The notes: generated by a model not told the origin, from the sequence alone. A stretch of DNA of 64,000 nucleotides from Acidovorax sp. CCYZU-2555 (GCF_018413525.1 NZ_JAHCDD010000025.1:1-64000), one strand, 5' to 3'; positions 1 through 9,248 are shown, counted from the stretch's first letter. Numbers and translations are program-made.

Positions 1-825
1 CAGCGCGGCGCCGCCCAGCAGCACGCTGCGCGCGGCCAGGCGTTTTTCCAGCCAGGCGGCGAGCGCGGGGGGCGCCAGATTGACGATGCCCAGTGCAATC
101 AGCACGCCGGTCACGGCGGCCGCGCCAAAGCCGCGGTCGCTGCCTACGCGTTCGAGAAAGCTGAAGGTCATGGCCTGCACCAGACCCATGCAGGCAATGC
201 CGACGATGCCGCACCAGACGCTGGCGGGCAGCGGCGCGCGCGTGCCGGCCGGGGCCGGGCTGCGCACGGCATCGGGCGCGGGAAACGCCCAGGCGGCCGC
301 CAGCGCCGCGACCAGCATCACGCCCGCGAACACCTGAAACAGCACCGCGCCGCCCAACTGGCCCACCAGCGCCGGCGTCGCGCCCATGAACACGATGCCG
401 AACACCGCCAGCGCCAGGCCCACGATGGCGAACAGCCGGTGCGGATGGCCGCTGCGCGCAATGGTGCCGTGCGTGGCGCTGAGCGCCGCGCCCGATGCCA
501 TGCCGCACAGCGCGTGCATCACTGCCAGCGCCGTGAAGTCGTGCAGCGTGGACGCGTAGCCAAAGCCCAGCGCCGCCAGGCCGAAGCCCAGCGTCGCCAC
601 CAGGCGCACGTTGAGCCGGTCGAAGCGCGAAGCCAGCGCCACGCTGGCCAGCACCGCGCCCACGAGGAACAGCGAGGCCAGCATGCCGGCCTGCTGCGCA
701 TCGAAACGGTATTGCGCGACCAGCGTGCCGACCCAGACGGGCAGGGCCACCAGGTCGACCATGCCGGCGCAATGGCCGATCATCAGCGCCACGCGCGCGC
801 GTTTGGAGTCTGTTGTGATCACCAT
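1..825 (-). CDS. MFS transporter (C-terminus outside window)
   Basis: Inner-membrane major facilitator superfamily permease, probably moving the substrate or a product of the adjacent catabolic operon. The 275 visible codons from the ATG at 825 encode a run of hydrophobic helices separated by short loops, with an Arg-rich cytoplasmic loop (ASRFDRLNVR) near residues 66-75, where MFS proteins carry the loop 2-3 motif. About eight to nine helices are visible and the remaining C-terminal part lies beyond position 1. It starts 7 bp after the FAD monooxygenase stop, so it is the last visible gene of the minus-strand operon. The family assignment is good; the substrate is unknown. Confidence 0.85.
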   Translation of the reverse strand, partial: MVITTDSKRARVALMIGHCAGMVDLVALPVWVGTLVAQYRFDAQQAGMLASLFLVGAVLASVALASRFDRLNVRLVATLGFGLAALGFGYASTLHDFTALAVMHALCGMASGAALSATHGTIARSGHPHRLFAIVGLALAVFGIVFMGATPALVGQLGGAVLFQVFAGVMLVAALAAAWAFPAPDAVRSPAPAGTRAPLPASVWCGIVGIACMGLVQAMTFSFLERVGSDRGFGAAAVTGVLIALGIVNLAPPALAAWLEKRLAARSVLLGGAAL

Positions 826-832
826 GGCGGCC

Positions 833-1960
833 TCAGATCTGTTCGGCCAGGGCCATCAGCGAACTGCGCATGATGCGCGCGTGCTCTTCCTTGTCGCCGC
901 CCGCGATCTCGATCTCGCCCAGGCGCGACGAGTTCTCGACCACCATGCGGCAGCGCTCCCAGCGGCGCCCCTCGAACGCGGCCAGGGCCGCGGGCACATC
1001 GTCTGTACTTAGCTCCAGCTCCTCGGCGAGCACCAGCGCGTCTTCGATACCGATGCAGGCGCCCGATGCCAGATGCGGCGTGGTCGCGTGCACGGTGTCG
1101 CCGATCAGCACAATGCGTCCCAGCGACCAGGGCCGCGGCACCAGCAGGCCTTCCAGCGGGCGGAACACGATCTGCGACTGCGCGTCGATCTGCGCGCGTA
1201 TCGCCTGCAGCGCGGGCGCGCCAAAGCCTTCGAGCAGGCCGCGCAGGCGGTCGACGAAGCTCGCGGGATCGACATGGTCGTTGGTCGGCCGCGGCTCGGT
1301 GACGAACAGGTACATCTCGGTTTTTGACACCGGGTTCACGCCGGGCTTGACCTGCGGGCCCATCCACATGGTCGCGGTCTCGATCTCGGGCAGCCGCGGC
1401 AGCACCGCGCGCCAGACCGCCTGGCCGCTGTAGACCGGCTTGGGTGCCTGGGGCAGCAGTGCCTCGCGCACCTTGGAGTACAGGCCGTCGGCGCCTATGA
1501 CCAGGTCGTAGCGGCGGCGCTGGCCGTCGGTGAATTCGACGTCCACGCCTTGGTCGTCCTGGGTGAAGTGCGTGAAGGTGCAGCCCAGGCGGATGTCGGC
1601 GCCGCTGGCACGCGTCGCGTCGGCAAGAATCCGCGCCAGCACCGGGCGCAGGATGGCGCCGCCGCCGGGCACATCCGCGCCCGCGAGGCGCGGCGTGGGC
1701 AGTTCGGCCACCTGCGGGCCGTGCGGCAGGCACAGACGCACGCCGTCGGCCGCATGGCCTTGCGCCAGGAAGACGTCGAGAATGCCCAGCTGGCGGAACG
1801 CGCGCAGCGTCGCGCCGCCCAGGCTGATGCCCGCGCCGTAGTTGCGCCAGCCGGCGTCGAGTTCGACCAGATCGACCGCATGGCCTTGCTTGCGCAGTTG
1901 GATCGCGGCCGACATGCCGGAAAATCCGCCGCCGATGATGAGAATGCGTTGGCTTGTCAT
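833..1960 (-). CDS. FAD-dependent aromatic-ring monooxygenase (PHBH-type)
   Basis: Class A flavoprotein hydroxylase expected to use NAD(P)H and O2 to hydroxylate an aromatic or heteroaromatic ring in the cytoplasm. The 375-aa protein begins with a Rossmann fold carrying GGGFSG at residues 10-15. It has the IGADGLYS segment (the DG motif of this family) in the middle, and LIGDTVHATTPHLASGA, the GD motif that contacts the FAD ribose. Length fits the family. It lies between the Rieske gene (22 bp upstream) and the MFS gene (7 bp downstream). Context suggests it prepares a ring for the extradiol-type dioxygenase encoded upstream. Substrate unknown; 2,6-dihydroxypyridine-type, salicylate-type or other hydroxylases are all possible. 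Confidence 0.9.
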   Translation of the reverse strand: MTSQRILIIGGGFSGMSAAIQLRKQGHAVDLVELDAGWRNYGAGISLGGATLRAFRQLGILDVFLAQGHAADGVRLCLPHGPQVAELPTPRLAGADVPGGGAILRPVLARILADATRASGADIRLGCTFTHFTQDDQGVDVEFTDGQRRRYDLVIGADGLYSKVREALLPQAPKPVYSGQAVWRAVLPRLPEIETATMWMGPQVKPGVNPVSKTEMYLFVTEPRPTNDHVDPASFVDRLRGLLEGFGAPALQAIRAQIDAQSQIVFRPLEGLLVPRPWSLGRIVLIGDTVHATTPHLASGACIGIEDALVLAEELELSTDDVPAALAAFEGRRWERCRMVVENSSRLGEIEIAGGDKEEHARIMRSSLMALAEQI

Positions 1961-1982
1961 TTTTTGTCTCCAGTTCTTGTTT

Positions 1983-2318
1983 TCAGGGCGCCAGGTACAG
2001 GCTGCCGTCGGAATGCATGTCGATCGCCACCGGCGTCAAGGCATCGCCCAGGCAGGGGCCCAGGGTACAGACGCCGGTCAGCGGGTCGAACAGCGCGCCA
2101 TGGGCCGCGCAGACGATGTGGCGCCCGGACGCGTCGAGGTACGCGTCGCGGCGCCAGGGCAAGGGCGTGTCGTGGTGCGGGCAGGCGTCGCGCCAGGCGC
2201 GCAGCTGCGTGCCCTGGCGCACGACAAACACCGTGGCCTGGCCCGTGCGCTGCGGGTCGAAGCCGCGCGCCGCGCCGTCAGGCACGTCATCCATGTGGCA
2301 CAGCCGCGTGGTGGTCAT
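1983..2318 (-). CDS. Rieske [2Fe-2S] ferredoxin-like protein
   Basis: Small 111-aa electron-transfer protein with one Rieske cluster: CPHH (Cys46, His48) and CAAH (Cys70, His73) supply the two Cys and two His ligands. The ATG at 2318 is preferred over an upstream in-frame start because it begins just 1 bp after the VOC dioxygenase stop and gives a compact single-domain protein. A longer reading would run through the coding end of the neighbour. It may feed electrons to an oxygenase or serve as a stand-alone ferredoxin for the adjacent monooxygenase. No partner reductase is visible in the operon, so its electron donor is not known. Confidence 0.88.
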   Translation of the reverse strand: MTTTRLCHMDDVPDGAARGFDPQRTGQATVFVVRQGTQLRAWRDACPHHDTPLPWRRDAYLDASGRHIVCAAHGALFDPLTGVCTLGPCLGDALTPVAIDMHSDGSLYLAP

Positions 2319-2319
2319 T

Positions 2320-3255
2320 TCAAGCCGCCGCCTTGGCGGCGGGCGGTGGCGGGCCGCCGGGCGCCCACTTCTCGCGGTGCTGGAACAGGAACAGCTGCGA
2401 GGCATCGGCGCCCATGGGCGCTTCGCGCGCCGCCCAGCTGTCGTCGTGCAAGTCCATGTCGGCGTCGTATTCCACGTGGCAGCCCAGGGGCGAGTTGAAA
2501 TACCAGAACCAGTTGCTGCCGAAGCGGTGGCGGCCCGGGCCCCAGAAGCTCTGGTAGCCCTTCTCGACAAAGCGCGTGCCGGCCAGCATGACTTCGGTGG
2601 GCCCGCCGAGGTGGAACGTGAAATGCTCGCAGCCTTTCATGAACGGCGGCGTTTGGATCATGAACAGCGTATGGTGGTCCTGCGTGCCGCCGGGGCGCAG
2701 AAACGGGCCCACGCCGTTGAAACGGTCGGTGCAGACAAAGCCCAGGCGCGTGTAGAAGGCTTCGGCCTTGGCCGAATCCGGCACGAAGTACACCACGTGC
2801 GACAGCGAGCGCGGCAGCGCGGGCAGCGTATCGTCGACGGCCGCGACATTGGGCGCGCGCTGCGGCGCGGCGCCGGGCGCGTTGATCGCTTCGGCGGCCA
2901 AGGCGATGGGCCGGCGCACGCTGACCTGGAAGGCCAGTGCAAAGCCCATGTCGTCGACGCTGCGCACCACGCCATCACGGCGCGTGACTTCGCGGTCGCG
3001 CCGCAGCTCGGCTTCGATGGCGTCCAGTGTGGCCGCATCGGCGACGCCGTAGACGGTTTCGCGCAGCAGGCTGGCCGTGCCCATGGCGGGCGGCAGCGCC
3101 GCGTCGTCCCTGGCGCGCAGCACGATGCCCGTGCCGTCTAGCGCCTCGAAGTAGTCATTGCCCACATCGCGCAGGCCGTAGTCGATCAGGTATTGCCGGC
3201 AACCGGGCAGGTCGTCGACGCCAAAAACCAGGGCATCGGGTCCGAGGATATTCAT
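2320..3255 (-). CDS. VOC-family extradiol-type dioxygenase
   Basis: 311-aa two-domain vicinal-oxygen-chelate protein resembling catechol 2,3-dioxygenase / 2,3-dihydroxybiphenyl dioxygenase. Residues about 5-120 form the degenerate N-terminal module. Residues about 145-300 form the second module, which opens with LSHVVYFVPDSAKAEAFYTR. Its likely iron ligands are the His in LSHVVYF, the His in the HFTFHLGG region and the Glu in GCHVEYDAD. Predicted role: Fe(II)-dependent ring cleavage of a catechol-like intermediate made by the neighbouring hydroxylase, followed by the alpha/beta hydrolase encoded 18 bp upstream. Substrate not determinable; a glyoxalase-type isomerase is the alternative but fits the context less well. 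Confidence 0.85.
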   Translation of the reverse strand: MNILGPDALVFGVDDLPGCRQYLIDYGLRDVGNDYFEALDGTGIVLRARDDAALPPAMGTASLLRETVYGVADAATLDAIEAELRRDREVTRRDGVVRSVDDMGFALAFQVSVRRPIALAAEAINAPGAAPQRAPNVAAVDDTLPALPRSLSHVVYFVPDSAKAEAFYTRLGFVCTDRFNGVGPFLRPGGTQDHHTLFMIQTPPFMKGCEHFTFHLGGPTEVMLAGTRFVEKGYQSFWGPGRHRFGSNWFWYFNSPLGCHVEYDADMDLHDDSWAAREAPMGADASQLFLFQHREKWAPGGPPPPAAKAAA

Positions 3256-3273
3256 GGGAGAGTCTTTCTTGGT

Positions 3274-4434
3274 TCAGACGGCCGTGCGGCCGTGCAGGGT
3301 TTCGGCGACCCAGTCGGCGATGTACTGGCCCGCGTTGATGCTGTTGTCGAAGCTCGAGTGCTGCACGCCGCCTTCGCGCGCGGTGAAGACCTTGAGTTCG
3401 CGTTGGGGGCTGTTGACCAGCTGCTCGTAGGTGCGCTGCGCCCACTTGAGCGGAATCTGCGAGTCTTTTTCGCCATGCGTGACGAGGAAAGGCACGCGGA
3501 TCTTCTCGACCACGCCGTCGAGGTGCACGTTCTCGGCGATGCGCATGAAGTCGTCCATGTCCTTGGCGCCCCAGACCCATTGCACATGGCTCCAGTAGTG
3601 CGGCACGGGAAAGCTGCCTTCCTTTTCGAGCCGGCGCTTTTGCACGTCGCGCCAGTCGTGGTTCGCGCCCCAGACCACGCCGCAGGCAAAGCGCGGCTCC
3701 ATGGCGACGGCGCGCGGGCAGTAATAGCCGCCCAGCGACACGCCTTCCATGCCAATGCGTTGGGGATCGACATCGTCACGTGTCTCCAGCCAATCGACCA
3801 CGCGGCTGGCCCAGTGTTCGCTGTCGTAGCGCGCCGTGAGCCCGTGCAGGCGCAAGGCTTCGCCCGTGCCGGGCTGGTCGACGATCAGGGACGACACGCC
3901 GCGGCGCGCCAGCCAGGCGGGCAGGCCCACGCGGTATTTCATTTCCTTGGTGGAGTCCAGGCCGTTGACCTGGACCAGAAGTGGCGCCCGGCCTTCCATT
4001 CCTTCGGCACGCACATAGAGCGCCGACAGCAGCTTGCCTTCGTATGGAATCTCCACGCGCTCGCAGTTCTCGCCTGCAAGGCGCAGGCCCTTGGCGAACA
4101 CCGCGAGAAAGCGTGCATAGAGTTCCAGCCGGCCCGGCGCGCCATGCGCCTGCAGGCGCTCGCAGGTGAGGTAATAGGTCGCGGCGCGGTTGTATTTCTC
4201 GCCTGCCGACAGCAGGCGGCCGCGCGCCTCGTCTTCTTCTGCCAGGCCGCAGAGCTTGTCGGCCATGGCCGACCAGGTGGCACGAAAGGCCTGCGTGCCC
4301 GCGGCATCGGGCGCCTTGGCGGCGTCTTGCAGCGGTGCGCACATCTCTTCGATCTCGCCTATGCGCGCGCCCATCTCGATCGCCAGATTGACGGACAGAT
4401 TCCAGACGTAGTTGGTGGGAAAGTACTTGAACAT
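3274..4434 (-). CDS. alpha/beta hydrolase, DHPON-hydrolase/FrsA-like
   Basis: 386-aa serine hydrolase with an N-terminal helical region (about 1-125) and a C-terminal alpha/beta fold. The catalytic triad is visible: nucleophile Ser233 in GVSLGG, Asp324 in HGEKDSQIP and His359 in GVQHSSF. Such N-terminally extended hydrolases include 2,6-dihydroxypseudooxynicotine hydrolase, a C-C bond hydrolase, which fits a position next to a ring-cleaving dioxygenase. Start chosen at ATG 4434 (MFKYFPTNYV), 2 bp after the RND gene stop; upstream in-frame extension overlaps the RND coding sequence. Likely role: hydrolysis of the ring-cleavage product. The exact bond cleaved is inference. Confidence 0.85.
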   Translation of the reverse strand: MFKYFPTNYVWNLSVNLAIEMGARIGEIEEMCAPLQDAAKAPDAAGTQAFRATWSAMADKLCGLAEEDEARGRLLSAGEKYNRAATYYLTCERLQAHGAPGRLELYARFLAVFAKGLRLAGENCERVEIPYEGKLLSALYVRAEGMEGRAPLLVQVNGLDSTKEMKYRVGLPAWLARRGVSSLIVDQPGTGEALRLHGLTARYDSEHWASRVVDWLETRDDVDPQRIGMEGVSLGGYYCPRAVAMEPRFACGVVWGANHDWRDVQKRRLEKEGSFPVPHYWSHVQWVWGAKDMDDFMRIAENVHLDGVVEKIRVPFLVTHGEKDSQIPLKWAQRTYEQLVNSPQRELKVFTAREGGVQHSSFDNSINAGQYIADWVAETLHGRTAV

Positions 4435-4436
4435 AT

Positions 4437-6854
4437 TCAGTAGTTCGGGGTGAGGGTGGTTGCCGGCATTGCTGCGGGCTGGGCCGCCGGCTGTACGGCC
4501 GGCTTGAGGAGAAAGTGGGCGAGCGCGGGCAGCAGCACCAGCGCGCCCAGCATGTTCCAGAGGAACATGAACGCCAGCAGCAGGCCCATGTCGGCCTGGA
4601 ACTTGATCGGGCTCGCGACCCAGGTGATCACGCCCACGGCCAGCGTCACGCCGGTCAGCATCACCACCTTGCCGGTGAACAGCAGCGCGCGGTGATAGGC
4701 CTGGGCCAGGCTGCGGCCGCGGCGCAGCTCGGCCAGCGTCACCGACAGGATGTAGAGCGCGTAGTCGACGCCAATGCCCACGCCCAGCGCGATCACGGGC
4801 AGCGTCGCGACCTTGACGCCCATTCCCAGGCCCACCATCAGCGCTTCGGCGAGCAGCGAGGTGATGACCAGCGGCAGTACCGCGACCACCACCGCGCGCC
4901 AGGAACGGAACGTGACCAGGCACAGCACGACCACGGCGCCGTAGACCAGCAGCAGCATCTGGCGCCAGGCGTCGCGCACCACGATGTTCGTCGCGGCCTC
5001 GATGCCCGCCGAGCCGGCGGCCAGCAGGAACTCCGACTGCGGCCCGTTGTTCGCCTGGGCAAAGGCCTCGACATGGGCGACCACGCGTTCCAGGGTGTCG
5101 GCCTTGTGGTCGCGCAAGTACGCATAGACCGTGAGCAGCGAGCAGGCGTCGTTGTAGAGCCCGCGCGGCGCGCTGGCCGTGGCGGTGTTGAGCATGTCCT
5201 GGTTGGGAACGAACTCATACCACTTGGGATTGCCTTCGTTGAGGCCAGAAAGCACGCGCCGGTTGAGCAGGGCCAGGGTATTGGTCGACTCCACGCCATC
5301 GAGCTGGCGCAGCTGCCATTCGAGCGCATCCACCTTGTTGAGCGTCGCGTAATTCGCGCACTGGCCCGGCGGCGTGCGCACCATCACCGCGAGTACGTCG
5401 CTGGACGCGCCGTAGGCCGCATTGAGATAGGCGACATCGCGGTTGTAGCGGCTGTCGGCGCGCATTTCGGGCGCGCCCGGGTCCAGATCGCCGATCTTGA
5501 GCTGGGTGCTGGCCGCAAAGCCGGCTACACCCAACACCAGCCCGGCCGCCACGGCCGCCGTCGCCCAGCGCCTTTCGGTAAAGCGCGTGAGCAGCGGCCA
5601 CAGCCGGCCCCCCGAGGCATTGCCTTCCTCGGCGCGCAAGCTGCGCGCCGCGGCCTGGGCGCTGACGCCGGTATAGCTCAGCAAAATGGGCAGCAGGATC
5701 AGATTGGTGAAGATCAGCACGCCCACGCCGAGTGACGCCGCGATCGCGAGTTCGCGTATCGCCTGGATGTCGATCACCAGCAGCACCGCAAAGCCCACGG
5801 CGTCGGCGACCAGCGCCGTGAGGCCCGCGAGAAACAGCCGACGGAACGTGAAGCGCGCGGCCACGAGCTTGTCGGCGCCGCGGCCTATGTCCTGCATGAT
5901 GCCGTTCATCTTCTGCGCGCCATGGCTCATGCCGATGGCAAACACCAGGAAGGGCACAAGAATCGAATACGGGTCGAGCACAAAGCCCAGCAGCGGCAGC
6001 AGGCCCAGCTGCCAGACCACGGCGATCAGCGAGGCCAGCACCACCAGCAGGGTGGAGCGCACGCAGCGCGTATACCAATACACCATCGCCGTGGCGATGG
6101 CCACGGCCAGCGCGAAGAACAGCAGCACCGCGCGCACGCCGTCGATCAGATCGCCCACCAGCTTGGCAAAGCCCGTGATGTAGATGCGCACGCCTTCGCC
6201 TTCGAACTGGCTGCGCAGCGCTTCGAGCTGCTCCGACAGCTTCGCGTAGTCGATGGCGTTGCCGTCGGCATCCTTGGCCAGCAGCGGCACGAAGATCACC
6301 GAGGAACGCGCATCGCGCGCCACCAGCTGGCCGATTTCGCCCGAGCGCGCAACGTTGGCCGCGAGCTGCTGCAGGCTGGCCGCGCCGCCGTCGAAGCCGT
6401 CGGGAATCACCGGCCCGCCTTCGAGGCCGTCTTCGGTCACGCCAAACCAGCGCGTGGTCGGCGTCCACAGCGACTTCATGCCCACGCGGTCCACGCCCGG
6501 CAGCACAAAGACCGCGTCGTTGAGGCGGCGCAGCGTGTCGAGATACGCGGCGTCGTAGATGCTGGCTTCGGGCCCTGCGTCGCGTTCCACCGCGATGCGC
6601 ACCGCATTGCCCAGGCCGCTGAGTTCGCTCTGGTGCTGGAGGTAGTTGGCGATGTACGGGTGGCCCGTGGGAATCGACTTCTCGAAGCTGGCCTGCAGCT
6701 GCAGGCGCGTGGCCTGCCAGCCCAGCACCAGCGTGACCAGCGCGCACAGCACGACGACCAGCAGCCGGTGGTTGAACAGCAGGCGCTCGATGATCGAGCC
6801 CGAGCGCGGGTCAAAGCGCGCCGCGTCATGCATTGGTGTAGACGAGGCCATCAT
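4437..6854 (-). CDS. RND superfamily (MMPL-like) exporter
   Basis: 805-aa inner-membrane RND-type transporter. TM1 is at about residues 32-50 and is followed by a large periplasmic domain. A cluster of helices (LLFFALAVAIATAMVYWY onward) and a MSHGAQKMNG segment follow, then a second TM, second periplasmic domain and second helix cluster, giving the usual internal duplication. Length is near 800 aa, as in hopanoid/lipid-type RND proteins rather than the 1050-aa drug pumps. Start at ATG 6854 gives an ATGA overlap with the YCF48-like gene. It belongs to the recurring RND + YCF48 + DUF1329 + DUF1302 set and probably moves a hydrophobic substrate between envelope layers; direction and substrate are inferred. 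Confidence 0.88.
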   Translation of the reverse strand: MMASSTPMHDAARFDPRSGSIIERLLFNHRLLVVVLCALVTLVLGWQATRLQLQASFEKSIPTGHPYIANYLQHQSELSGLGNAVRIAVERDAGPEASIYDAAYLDTLRRLNDAVFVLPGVDRVGMKSLWTPTTRWFGVTEDGLEGGPVIPDGFDGGAASLQQLAANVARSGEIGQLVARDARSSVIFVPLLAKDADGNAIDYAKLSEQLEALRSQFEGEGVRIYITGFAKLVGDLIDGVRAVLLFFALAVAIATAMVYWYTRCVRSTLLVVLASLIAVVWQLGLLPLLGFVLDPYSILVPFLVFAIGMSHGAQKMNGIMQDIGRGADKLVAARFTFRRLFLAGLTALVADAVGFAVLLVIDIQAIRELAIAASLGVGVLIFTNLILLPILLSYTGVSAQAAARSLRAEEGNASGGRLWPLLTRFTERRWATAAVAAGLVLGVAGFAASTQLKIGDLDPGAPEMRADSRYNRDVAYLNAAYGASSDVLAVMVRTPPGQCANYATLNKVDALEWQLRQLDGVESTNTLALLNRRVLSGLNEGNPKWYEFVPNQDMLNTATASAPRGLYNDACSLLTVYAYLRDHKADTLERVVAHVEAFAQANNGPQSEFLLAAGSAGIEAATNIVVRDAWRQMLLLVYGAVVVLCLVTFRSWRAVVVAVLPLVITSLLAEALMVGLGMGVKVATLPVIALGVGIGVDYALYILSVTLAELRRGRSLAQAYHRALLFTGKVVMLTGVTLAVGVITWVASPIKFQADMGLLLAFMFLWNMLGALVLLPALAHFLLKPAVQPAAQPAAMPATTLTPNY

Positions 6855-7906
6855 TGCGCGCCTCCGTTCAAAGCATGGATGCCGTTCACGCCCAGGCCCA
6901 GCAATTGCCCACCCGCCGCGACCAAGCCGGCCAACGGGGCCTGCGGCGCGATGTCCATAGCTCGCAATGCATCGCCTTGCAGGCGCAGCACCTGGCCGGC
7001 CTGGGTGGCGAGCAGCACCGTATTGCCCACTGGCAGCGAGGCGGTTACCGACGCCGAACGCGGGTTCGCGATCTGCGCCCATTGTTCGCCGCCATCGGTG
7101 CTGCGCCACACGTTGCCGCGCAGGCCGGCGAGCAGCATTTCCTGGCCCGTGACTTCGCCCGTGAACCAGCTGCCCGGGTAGGGACTGTTCATCGCCTGGA
7201 AGCTCCGGCCGTTGTCGCCGGAGCGCAGCAGCAGCCCCTGCTCGCCTGCGAGCAGCACGCTGTCGCCGCTGCGGCGCGCGACATAGAAGTGCATGCCCTT
7301 GGGGTTGGGCAGGCGGTCCATCCAGGGCGTCCAGGTCTGGCCGCCGTCCTCGGTGGCGAAGGCCAGGCCAAAGGCGCCCACGGCCAGAAAGCGCTTTGCG
7401 TCCCAGACCAGTACGTCGAGAAACGGTTTGTCCGCGCCTTCGGCGACCAGGCGCTCGGCGTCGCGCATGCCTGCCGCATCGCCGCCGCGTTGCGCCGCCT
7501 GCAGTGCCAGCTGGGCCAAACGCAGGCCGTCGAGCCGGCGCGTCCAGGTATCGCCGCCGTCGGCGCTGGTCAGCACCGTGCCGCCATGGCCCACGGCCAC
7601 GCCGTGGCGCGCATCGGCAAAGCGCACGGCCGTCAAGGTGACGCTGGTGGGCAGCGCCACCTGGCGCCAGTGCGCGCCGCCGTCGTCGGAAACAATCAGC
7701 ACGCCGCGTTCGCCCACGGCGACCGTGCGCTGGCCCGCGGCGGCCGCGCCCAGCAACACGGCGGCTGCGGGGCGCTGCACCATCACCGCGGGGCGCTCGG
7801 CGGCGGCGCCTACCGGGGCGGCCAGCGCCGCGCCGGCCAGCAGGGCTGCGCACAGGGCTGCGCCGGCGTGCCAGGCCGGCACGCTGGAGAAGAAAGTGAA
7901 CATCAT
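6851..7906 (-). CDS. YCF48/BNR-repeat periplasmic protein
   Basis: 351-aa exported beta-propeller protein. An N-terminal signal peptide (about 1-29, ending GAALAAPVG) precedes repeated Asp-box/BNR motifs such as SDDGGAHWRQV, SADGGDTWTRR, TEDGGQTWTPW, SGDNGRSFQAM and STDGGEQWAQI. Ycf48 itself assists photosystem II assembly, but in non-phototrophs this family travels with RND transporters and DUF1329/DUF1302 proteins, as here. Spacing is 4 bp after the DUF1329 stop and an ATGA overlap with the RND gene, so co-translation is expected. Probable role: periplasmic scaffold for the exporter or substrate transfer. Confidence 0.88.
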   Translation of the reverse strand: MMFTFFSSVPAWHAGAALCAALLAGAALAAPVGAAAERPAVMVQRPAAAVLLGAAAAGQRTVAVGERGVLIVSDDGGAHWRQVALPTSVTLTAVRFADARHGVAVGHGGTVLTSADGGDTWTRRLDGLRLAQLALQAAQRGGDAAGMRDAERLVAEGADKPFLDVLVWDAKRFLAVGAFGLAFATEDGGQTWTPWMDRLPNPKGMHFYVARRSGDSVLLAGEQGLLLRSGDNGRSFQAMNSPYPGSWFTGEVTGQEMLLAGLRGNVWRSTDGGEQWAQIANPRSASVTASLPVGNTVLLATQAGQVLRLQGDALRAMDIAPQAPLAGLVAAGGQLLGLGVNGIHALNGGAQ

Positions 7907-7910
7907 GGCC

Positions 7911-9248
7911 TCAGCGCACGCCTTCGCCGGCCATGGCTTCGGCGGTGAAGTGCGAATCCGGCCGGCGCGGCACGATGCGGTAGTGCTGCTTGCGCTCGTT
8001 GACCACGCCGCTCGCGTACCAGGCGCCGCTGATCAGGTCGTTGAAGCCCCATTGCTGCTGCGGCGTGGTGGCGGGCAGATCGGGCATCACCACGGGGTGC
8101 GACCAGACCGTCTTCCACAGCTGGCCCTTGGCGTCCCAGCGGTCGGCGAGCACCGCGACCCGGGTGTCTTCGTCGAAGTAGTAACGCGAACGCGCGGCCT
8201 GGTGTCGCTGGCCGGGCTTGAGCGTGGCTTCGAGCACCCAGACGCGGTGCAGCTCCCAGCGAACGTGGTCGGGGTTGAGGTGGTTGGCCAGCAGCAGCTC
8301 GCTGTCCTTCTCGGGCGTATGCATGCGGTTGCTGTTGTAGGGAATCAGCATTTCGCGCTTGCCGACGATCTTCCAGTCGTGGCGGTCGGTGCGGCCCGTG
8401 AGCACATCGACTTCGTCGAAGCTGGCGACTCCGCTGGAGGCGGGCGTAGGCGTGTCGCAGCAGGAGTTGGGCAGCTTGCGCACGCGGCGCTGGCCCGTGA
8501 GATAGACCCAGGTCGCGGTCTTGTCCTGGTCCACGTTCTGGCGGCCCACCAGCGCTTCGCCGGCGCGCACCGCTGGGCCCGAATTGAGCATGCGTATCAT
8601 CCAGTACTCGCCGTTGTACTTGGCTTCCTGGCCCTGGGCGTAATACGGCATCTGAAAGTCGCCCGTGGCTTCTACCGACAGCACGCTCTGGCCGTTGGCC
8701 GTGCCCAGATAGCCGCGGAAATCGGTCTGCCAGGCCTCGCCGCGCCAATGCATTTCATGGTTGGCGATCACTTCCTTGGCGGTCTTGGGAATGGGAAACG
8801 GAATGCCGCCGAACGCATCGCGCAGGATTTCGCCGTCGAGCCTGGCCGTGGTCGCGTTCTTGAACGTGTTGTCGTAGACCCATTGCGGCGCGGCCGCGGT
8901 GCGCAGGGTCTTGTAGACATCGACGCGAAAGCTCGGGTACTTCTTGAGCAAGGCCTGTGTGCCGTCGGTGAGCTTGTCCGCGTACTGCGCCATGTTCGCG
9001 GCATTGATCGAATACAGCGGCTTGTCGCCGGCAAACGGATCGCCGCGCCGGCCGCCGTTCTTGAAGCCGGGCAGGGCCGTGGTGTAGCCGCCGGTCCAGG
9101 CCGGAATGCTGCCGTCCTTGTTGCCCGCGCGTTCGGCGCCCAATGGCGTGAGTTCGGTCTTGAGCTTGGCGGCTTCTTCGGGCGTGGCCGCGGCCTGGGC
9201 GCCCAGCGCGGCCAGCAGCAGCACGGCGGCAATCGTGGAATGGTTCAT
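7911..9248 (-). CDS. DUF1329 periplasmic/outer-membrane-associated protein
   Basis: 445-aa exported protein with a short signal peptide (about 1-20, GAQAAATPEE). The segment LTPLGAERAGNKDGSIPAW and later WVYLTGQRRVRKLPN are hallmarks of the DUF1329 family. The fold is related to lipoprotein carriers (LolA/LolB-like) and members sit next to DUF1302 porin-like genes. Spacing: 19 bp after DUF1302, 4 bp before the YCF48-like gene. Probable role: shuttling a hydrophobic molecule between outer membrane and RND protein; inferred from co-occurrence rather than from a known activity. Confidence 0.9.
   Translation of the reverse strand: MNHSTIAAVLLLAALGAQAAATPEEAAKLKTELTPLGAERAGNKDGSIPAWTGGYTTALPGFKNGGRRGDPFAGDKPLYSINAANMAQYADKLTDGTQALLKKYPSFRVDVYKTLRTAAAPQWVYDNTFKNATTARLDGEILRDAFGGIPFPIPKTAKEVIANHEMHWRGEAWQTDFRGYLGTANGQSVLSVEATGDFQMPYYAQGQEAKYNGEYWMIRMLNSGPAVRAGEALVGRQNVDQDKTATWVYLTGQRRVRKLPNSCCDTPTPASSGVASFDEVDVLTGRTDRHDWKIVGKREMLIPYNSNRMHTPEKDSELLLANHLNPDHVRWELHRVWVLEATLKPGQRHQAARSRYYFDEDTRVAVLADRWDAKGQLWKTVWSHPVVMPDLPATTPQQQWGFNDLISGAWYASGVVNERKQHYRIVPRRPDSHFTAEAMAGEGVR

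Noticed and set aside
2320-4434. long open frames on the plus strand opposite the minus-strand catabolic genes
   Set aside because: They are the reverse shadows of high-GC genes, rich in Arg/Ala/His/Gln, with no motifs, while the minus-strand frames have clear families.
6851-7906. photosystem II assembly factor indicating a phototroph
   Set aside because: YCF48-like proteins are common in heterotrophic bacteria next to RND/DUF1329/DUF1302 genes, and no photosynthesis gene is present.
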